35,807 nt of DNA, taken from assembly GCA_030446305.1 (NCBI GenBank), contig JASUSA010000037.1, positions 1 through 35,807 of the forward strand. Reading direction: 5' to 3'. Below the pieces are notes generated by a model that ran no database searches, had not been told where the DNA came from, and saw only the letters and a list, made by a program, of their open reading frames with translations. Origin of the DNA: Clostridiales bacterium (GTDB lineage Bacteria; Bacillota; Clostridia; Peptostreptococcales; Acidaminobacteraceae). Below, one piece after another: positions 32,263 to 35,807 of this stretch. How positions within the stretch are numbered: the stretch's first letter is position 1; each line of letters opens with the position of its first letter. The position numbers and the translations under genes are program-made.

Positions 32263-32558
32263 ATCGCAGAGAACGCGTACTGGTTGTCGCCGTTATTTTA
32301 TTGCTGGGCGTGATGGGAATCAAGTCAATCGCCTTCGATGGCATGAAGCCGGCAAACGCGGCAGAAGCACAGATGGTCGCTGAAATGCAAGCGGTTATAG
32401 AAGCAAAACACGACGGATTCTTATATGATTCGGGACTCATGAAGACGCGCATACTTGCAGTCAAGCAAGAAGATGGTGTATTAAAGGGGCATTATCGAAA
32501 ATACGTCTTGTGGATTTTTCCAATGGGTGATGAGTATTATGATGCCGGTATAGAATAA
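32259..32558 (+). CDS. Small membrane-anchored protein of unknown function
   Basis: 99 residues. ATG 32259 overlaps the mrnC stop codon as ATGA, with AAAGGAAA upstream, so it is probably translationally coupled. Residues about 7-25 (VLVVAVILLLGVMG core) form one membrane anchor or uncleaved signal after a basic NRRER start. The remaining 70 residues are mostly charged and should face outward, with a conserved-looking KYVLWIFPMGDEYYD end. I recognise no family. It lies inside an otherwise informational RNA/nucleotide gene cluster. Confidence 0.75.
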   Translation: MNRRERVLVVAVILLLGVMGIKSIAFDGMKPANAAEAQMVAEMQAVIEAKHDGFLYDSGLMKTRILAVKQEDGVLKGHYRKYVLWIFPMGDEYYDAGIE

Positions 32559-32583
32559 ATAGATACCGATGAGGAGGTAAACT

Positions 32584-33375
32584 GTGAAAGTAAGGTTATT
32601 AACCCATACGCCCGATCCTGAAAGAGCGGTTGCGTCAGCTGCAAAACTTTGTTATGCAGCTGTTGGCGTCGATCAAATATTTGAGACAATGAGCGATGAG
32701 GATGTTCAAAAATTTTTAGGACGTCTGATTGAGTTGGGACATGGTTCGCCATTTGAACATGCAAGTTTTACATTTGCAATTGAAGGTGTCAGCAGAGTGC
32801 TGACGCATCAGCTCGTACGCCATCGCATCGCCTCTTATTCGCAGCAGTCTCAGCGCTATGTCAAATTAGAACAATTCGAATATATTGTACCGCCCAATAT
32901 TGCGGCGAATCCAAAAGCTGCTGCGATTTTTGAAGAAACGATGAAACGGGATCAGGAAGCATACAATGCCATTGTCGATGCTATAGAGGCCCCCATTGCA
33001 GAAAAGCTGATTAGCGAAGGCAAAAACGAGAAAGTAGCATGGCAAACGGCAGAAAAAACAGCGATTGAGGATGCGCGTTTTGTTTTTCCGAATGCCTGTG
33101 AAACAAAGATTGTCGTGACAATGAATGCACGAGCACTTCATAACTTTTTTGAACATCGGTGCTGCAATCGGGCGCAATGGGAGATCAGAGCGCTGGCTGT
33201 GGCAATGTTGACAGAAGTGCGAAAACTGGCACCGACATTGTTTAAATATGCCGGGCCAAAATGTCTCCATGGACCGTGTCCGGAGGGAAAGATGACCTGC
33301 GGCAAAATTAAGGCAGTTAGGGCGTTTTACGAACAGCTTTCAGTCGTAGAGACTGAAAAAGAGAAGGATGTGTAA
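32584..33375 (+). CDS. thyX: Flavin-dependent thymidylate synthase
   Basis: 263 residues with a GTG start at 32584, fixed by GAGGAGGT at 32571-32578. It makes dTMP from dUMP with methylene-tetrahydrofolate and FAD, an alternative to ThyA. The ThyX signature RHR(x)2S is at 79-84 (RHRIAS), followed by [22 protein letters not shown] and [22 protein letters not shown] are also typical. It sits between mrnC and rlmB, as in several clostridia. Together with the class II ribonucleotide reductase it covers deoxynucleotide supply without oxygen. Confidence 0.96.
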   Translation: MKVRLLTHTPDPERAVASAAKLCYAAVGVDQIFETMSDEDVQKFLGRLIELGHGSPFEHASFTFAIEGVSRVLTHQLVRHRIASYSQQSQRYVKLEQFEYIVPPNIAANPKAAAIFEETMKRDQEAYNAIVDAIEAPIAEKLISEGKNEKVAWQTAEKTAIEDARFVFPNACETKIVVTMNARALHNFFEHRCCNRAQWEIRALAVAMLTEVRKLAPTLFKYAGPKCLHGPCPEGKMTCGKIKAVRAFYEQLSVVETEKEKDV

Positions 33376-33379
33376 AGTC

Positions 33380-34117
33380 GTGTCTGAAGATATGATTATA
33401 GGAAGAAACCCGATCAAAGAAGCCTTGGAAGCGGGACGGGAAATGAATAAACTTCTGATTTTGCAGGATTCAAAAGATCGGCATCTTCAGAAAATTATTG
33501 ATATGGCCAAAGCGAAAAAACTGCCGATTCAGTTTGTCGATCGAAAGAAACTTGACAAAGTGGCCGATGGTGGTGTTCACCAAGGGGTGATCGCTTATAT
33601 TGCCGCATATGCATATGTGGAAAAAGAGGCGATTCTTGAGGCCGCGGCTGCAAAGGGCGAACCGCCCCTCATTATCATTTGTGATGAAATCAATGATCCG
33701 CATAATTTGGGTTCAATTTTAAGAACGGCAAATGCGGTTGGCGCACATGGCGTCATTATTCCAAAGAGACGATCGGTTGCGCTTAGCCAGACCGTTGCGA
33801 AAACATCCTGTGGCGCCATTGAATACGTTCCCGTTTGCCGCGTTTCGAATATTGCGCAGACTATTGACTGGCTCAAAGCGGAAGGCGTTTGGATCGCAGG
33901 AACGGATATGACAGGTGATCTTTATTACAAGGCGAATTTGAAGGGGAGTCTAGCCATTGTCATTGGGAATGAGGGGGTCGGCATTAGTCGACTGGTAAAA
34001 GAAAAATGTGACTTTGTCATACGGATTCCAATGATGGGTGAAGTTTCTTCATTAAATGCATCAGTCGCTACTGGCGTCATACTTTACGAGGTTTTGAAAC
34101 AGCGCCATGACGTATAA
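33380..34117 (+). CDS. rlmB: 23S rRNA (guanosine-2'-O-)-methyltransferase RlmB-like (TrmH/SpoU family)
   Basis: About 245 residues from GTG 33380. In-frame alternatives are ATG 33368, overlapping thyX but with its AAGG site too close, and ATG 33392. The N-terminal substrate-binding domain starts IIGRNPIKEAL. The SPOUT knot domain has the three family motifs: NDPHNLGSILRTANAVGAHG, IVIGNEGVGISRLV and IPMMGEVSSLNASVATGVIL. It methylates a ribose in the 23S peptidyl-transferase region (G2251 in E. coli). It is tightly coupled to thyX upstream and to yacP downstream, whose start lies inside it. Confidence 0.93.
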   Translation: MSEDMIIGRNPIKEALEAGREMNKLLILQDSKDRHLQKIIDMAKAKKLPIQFVDRKKLDKVADGGVHQGVIAYIAAYAYVEKEAILEAAAAKGEPPLIIICDEINDPHNLGSILRTANAVGAHGVIIPKRRSVALSQTVAKTSCGAIEYVPVCRVSNIAQTIDWLKAEGVWIAGTDMTGDLYYKANLKGSLAIVIGNEGVGISRLVKEKCDFVIRIPMMGEVSSLNASVATGVILYEVLKQRHDV

Positions 34118-34631
34118 AGGAAAACTTTATGAAAAACGCTTTCTCTTTATAGATGGCTATAATTTGATTAATCAATGGCGGCTCAATGCTGAAACAGAAT
34201 CGCTTGAAGAAGGACGGCAAAAACTGATCGCATTGCTTTCCGAATACCGTGCCTATCGTAATGAGCGCGTTATCGTCGTCTTTGACGCTTATCAAGTCAA
34301 GAGTGCACGGCCTAAAATTGAAAAGGCATTTAACCTTGAAATTGTCTATACAAAAGAAAATCAAACGGCGGATTCCTACATTGAAATTGAAGTCGAACGC
34401 CTTGCTGCTGATCCGAGACATTACATTCGCGTCGTAACGGGTGACTGGGCGCAGCAGCAAATGATTTTGGGCAGTGGTGCATATAGAATGACGGCCAGAG
34501 AGTTTAAAGCAGAGCTTCAAAGCGTTAAAAAACGGATTGAAATGTCCATTGAAAAACAAAACGATCGCCATACGCTGGAAGAGGCTTTAAGCCATGAAAT
34601 CGTTGAAAAACTAAAGCGTTTCAAAGATTGA
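34107..34631 (+). CDS. yacP: NYN-domain ribonuclease, YacP/Rae1 family
   Basis: 174 residues. The PIN-like NYN domain carries its acidic motifs in FLFIDGYNLINQW, VVFDAYQVKSA, TADSYIEIEVE and VVTGDWAQQ. In Bacillus subtilis the homologue Rae1 is a ribosome-associated endonuclease that cuts mRNA in the A site. ATG 34107 lies 11 bases before the end of rlmB with no good ribosome site, so translation is probably coupled. The rlmB-yacP-sigH order is conserved in Firmicutes. Confidence 0.93.
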   Translation: MTYKGKLYEKRFLFIDGYNLINQWRLNAETESLEEGRQKLIALLSEYRAYRNERVIVVFDAYQVKSARPKIEKAFNLEIVYTKENQTADSYIEIEVERLAADPRHYIRVVTGDWAQQQMILGSGAYRMTAREFKAELQSVKKRIEMSIEKQNDRHTLEEALSHEIVEKLKRFKD

Positions 34632-34638
34632 TGCAGGC

Positions 34639-34668
34639 TTGACGCAAAGAAGTCGAATAATATATAAT
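34639..34668 (+). promoter_or_regulatory. Promoter of sigH
   Basis: TTGACG (34639-34644), an 18-base spacer and a perfect TATAAT (34663-34668), giving sigH its own transcript apart from read-through from the upstream cluster. Confidence 0.75.
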
Positions 34669-34706
34669 AATTTGTGAGTAACGGATGCAAATGGAGGACT
34701 TCGCGG

Positions 34707-35336
34707 ATGGAAAGACTGATACAACAGGAGACAGATACGATCGACGAAGAAGCCTTGGTAGCCCTTGCTCAACAGGGTGAAATAAAAGCGCAGGAGATCA
34801 TCATCAAAAAGTACAAGAATTTTGTACGGTCCAAGGCGCGTTCTTACTTTCTCATCGGCGCAGATCGCGAAGACATTGTACAAGAGGGTATGATTGGTCT
34901 TTTCAAAGCGATGAGAGATTACCAGCCGGGGAAAATGAGCAGCTTTAGATCATTTGCCGAGCTATGCGTGAAACGACAGATTATTACGGCGATAAAAACG
35001 GCAACACGGCAAAAACATATTCCGCTTAATTCATATGTATCTTTAAATAAGCCGATGTTTGAAGATGAATCAGAGCGAACACTTTATGATATGATGACAA
35101 ACAGTCGGGAATTAAATCCTGAGCATCTGCTGATAAAACGTGAAGAGATGAACACGATGGAAATCCAGATGGGTGAAGTCCTGAGTGATTTGGAGTGGCA
35201 GGTGCTCAGCGCCTACTTGGACGGCAAATCCTATCAAGAGATTGCTGAGGATATGAATCGCCACATTAAATCAATTGACAATGCACTACAGCGCGTTAAA
35301 CGCAAACTTGAGAAAGTGATGACGCTAAATAGCTGA
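34707..35336 (+). CDS. sigH: RNA polymerase sigma factor SigH (Spo0H family)
   Basis: 209 residues from ATG 34707, with GGAGG about 10 bases upstream; an in-frame GTG at 34674 would put that site inside the gene. Region 2 includes YFLIGADREDIVQEGMIGLF and FRSFAELCVKRQI, and region 4 LDGKSYQEIAEDMNRHIKSIDNALQRVKRKL is a helix-turn-helix. SigH directs stationary-phase and early sporulation or competence transcription in Firmicutes. The gene follows yacP as usual, and tuf follows. Confidence 0.95.
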   Translation: MERLIQQETDTIDEEALVALAQQGEIKAQEIIIKKYKNFVRSKARSYFLIGADREDIVQEGMIGLFKAMRDYQPGKMSSFRSFAELCVKRQIITAIKTATRQKHIPLNSYVSLNKPMFEDESERTLYDMMTNSRELNPEHLLIKREEMNTMEIQMGEVLSDLEWQVLSAYLDGKSYQEIAEDMNRHIKSIDNALQRVKRKLEKVMTLNS

Positions 35337-35413
35337 TGTGCAGCATTAATAACAATAATATAGAAAACAACCGTGCAAGTAATCGTGAAAACGAAAGCCT
35401 GATTACGTTAAAG

Positions 35414-35443
35414 ACAAATGACCTTCATTTGTTGAAATATAAT
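35414..35443 (+). promoter_or_regulatory. tuf promoter region with palindrome
   Basis: A perfect 8-bp inverted repeat ACAAATGA/TCATTTGT (35414-35421, 35425-35432) lies just upstream of a perfect TATAAT (35438-35443), about where the -35 would be. No good -35 is seen, so the element could be an operator or a hairpin in a longer transcript from sigH. Confidence 0.45.
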
Positions 35444-35483
35444 GAACATGAGATAATCTTAATTTAAGGGAGGAAAGTAAGAG

Positions 35484-35807
35484 ATGGCAAAGCAAAAGTT
35501 CGAAAGAAATAAGCCACATGTTAACATCGGAACAATTGGTCACGTTGACCATGGTAAAACGACGTTGACAGCAGCAATCACAAAAGTATTGTTTGACAAA
35601 TATCAATTGGGTGCAAAAGTGGATTTCGATAACATCGACAAGGCGCCTGAAGAAAGAGAAAGAGGGATCACCATCTCTACTGCCCACGTCGAGTATGAAA
35701 CCCCTAAGCGTCACTATGCACACGTTGACTGTCCGGGCCATGCCGACTACGTTAAGAACATGATCACTGGTGCAGCACAAATGGACGGTTCAATCCTCGT
35801 CGTATCT
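35484..35807 (+). CDS. tuf: Elongation factor Tu, 3'-truncated by the window edge
   Basis: The first 108 codons of EF-Tu, running off the end of the window. It delivers aminoacyl-tRNA to the ribosome as a GTP complex. The P-loop [10 protein letters not shown], the switch I RGITIST and the G3 motif [12 protein letters not shown] are all present. AGGGAGGAAAG precedes ATG 35484. It follows sigH directly, an order seen in some clostridia ahead of rpmG-secE-nusG; a further tuf copy by the str operon is possible but not visible here. Confidence 0.97.
   Translation, partial: MAKQKFERNKPHVNIGTIGHVDHGKTTLTAAITKVLFDKYQLGAKVDFDNIDKAPEERERGITISTAHVEYETPKRHYAHVDCPGHADYVKNMITGAAQMDGSILVVS

Noticed and set aside
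34077..34571. 164-codon minus-strand frame inside yacP
   Set aside because: Antisense shadow of a gene with intact NYN-domain motifs.

Overview
The window looks like a chromosomal stretch of a low- to mid-GC Gram-positive bacterium of the class Clostridia (Bacillota). The main reasons are the mrnC-thyX-rlmB-yacP-sigH-tuf order after cysS, a clpC/radA/yacL/ispD/ispF/gltX block, a CarD-family regulator, a T-box leader in front of cysS, strong AGGAGG-type ribosome binding sites and an Agr-type peptide quorum-sensing locus. A genus cannot be fixed from the sequence alone. An adenosylcobalamin-dependent (class II) ribonucleotide reductase, ThyX instead of ThyA nearby, and a second EF-G-like GTPase fit an anaerobic clostridial relative.

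Layout. 1-670: the end of an rRNA operon, with a truncated 5S gene, tRNA-Gly(GCC), two copies of a 104-bp hairpin-rich repeat, a complete second 5S gene and a terminator. 958-3798: accessory genes, namely an orphan DUF4157 (eCIS-core, HExxH) protein with an unrecognised C-terminal half, then a Cys-cluster/pentapeptide-repeat protein. 3921-4976: DNA polymerase IV. 5066-11263: a carbon storage/glycolysis cluster with a LacI-type regulator behind a double operator, glycogen/maltodextrin phosphorylase, ROK glucokinase, a low-complexity spacer and glucose-6-phosphate isomerase. It would take alpha-glucan to glucose-1-P and free glucose to fructose-6-P; no phosphoglucomutase is present here. 11370-13882: class II ribonucleotide reductase with a promoter overlapped by tandem NrdR boxes. 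14075-17159: a NIF3/DUF34 protein and an EF-G paralogue. 17301-26954: ClpC, RadA, a convergent small Cys-containing protein, CarD, YacL, IspD, IspF, a small Cys-rich protein and GltX, broken up by several intrinsic terminators.

27142-30023: a complete peptide quorum-sensing locus in an unusual arrangement. A LytTR response regulator and GHKL histidine kinase lie on the + strand and converge on agrB-agrD on the - strand. The agrD gene (38 codons) overlaps agrB and encodes a precursor with Ser where most AgrD peptides have Cys, so a lactone signal is predicted. Upstream of agrB are two identical 11-bp direct repeats 21 bp apart, the spacing expected for a LytTR regulator, and a 14-bp hairpin in the leader.

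30051-35807: a T-box-controlled cysS, then mrnC, a small membrane protein, thyX, rlmB, yacP and sigH in tight or overlapping order, ending in the first 108 codons of tuf. The most interesting parts are the Ser-type agr locus, the orphan DUF4157 protein and the duplicated repeat beside the 5S genes.
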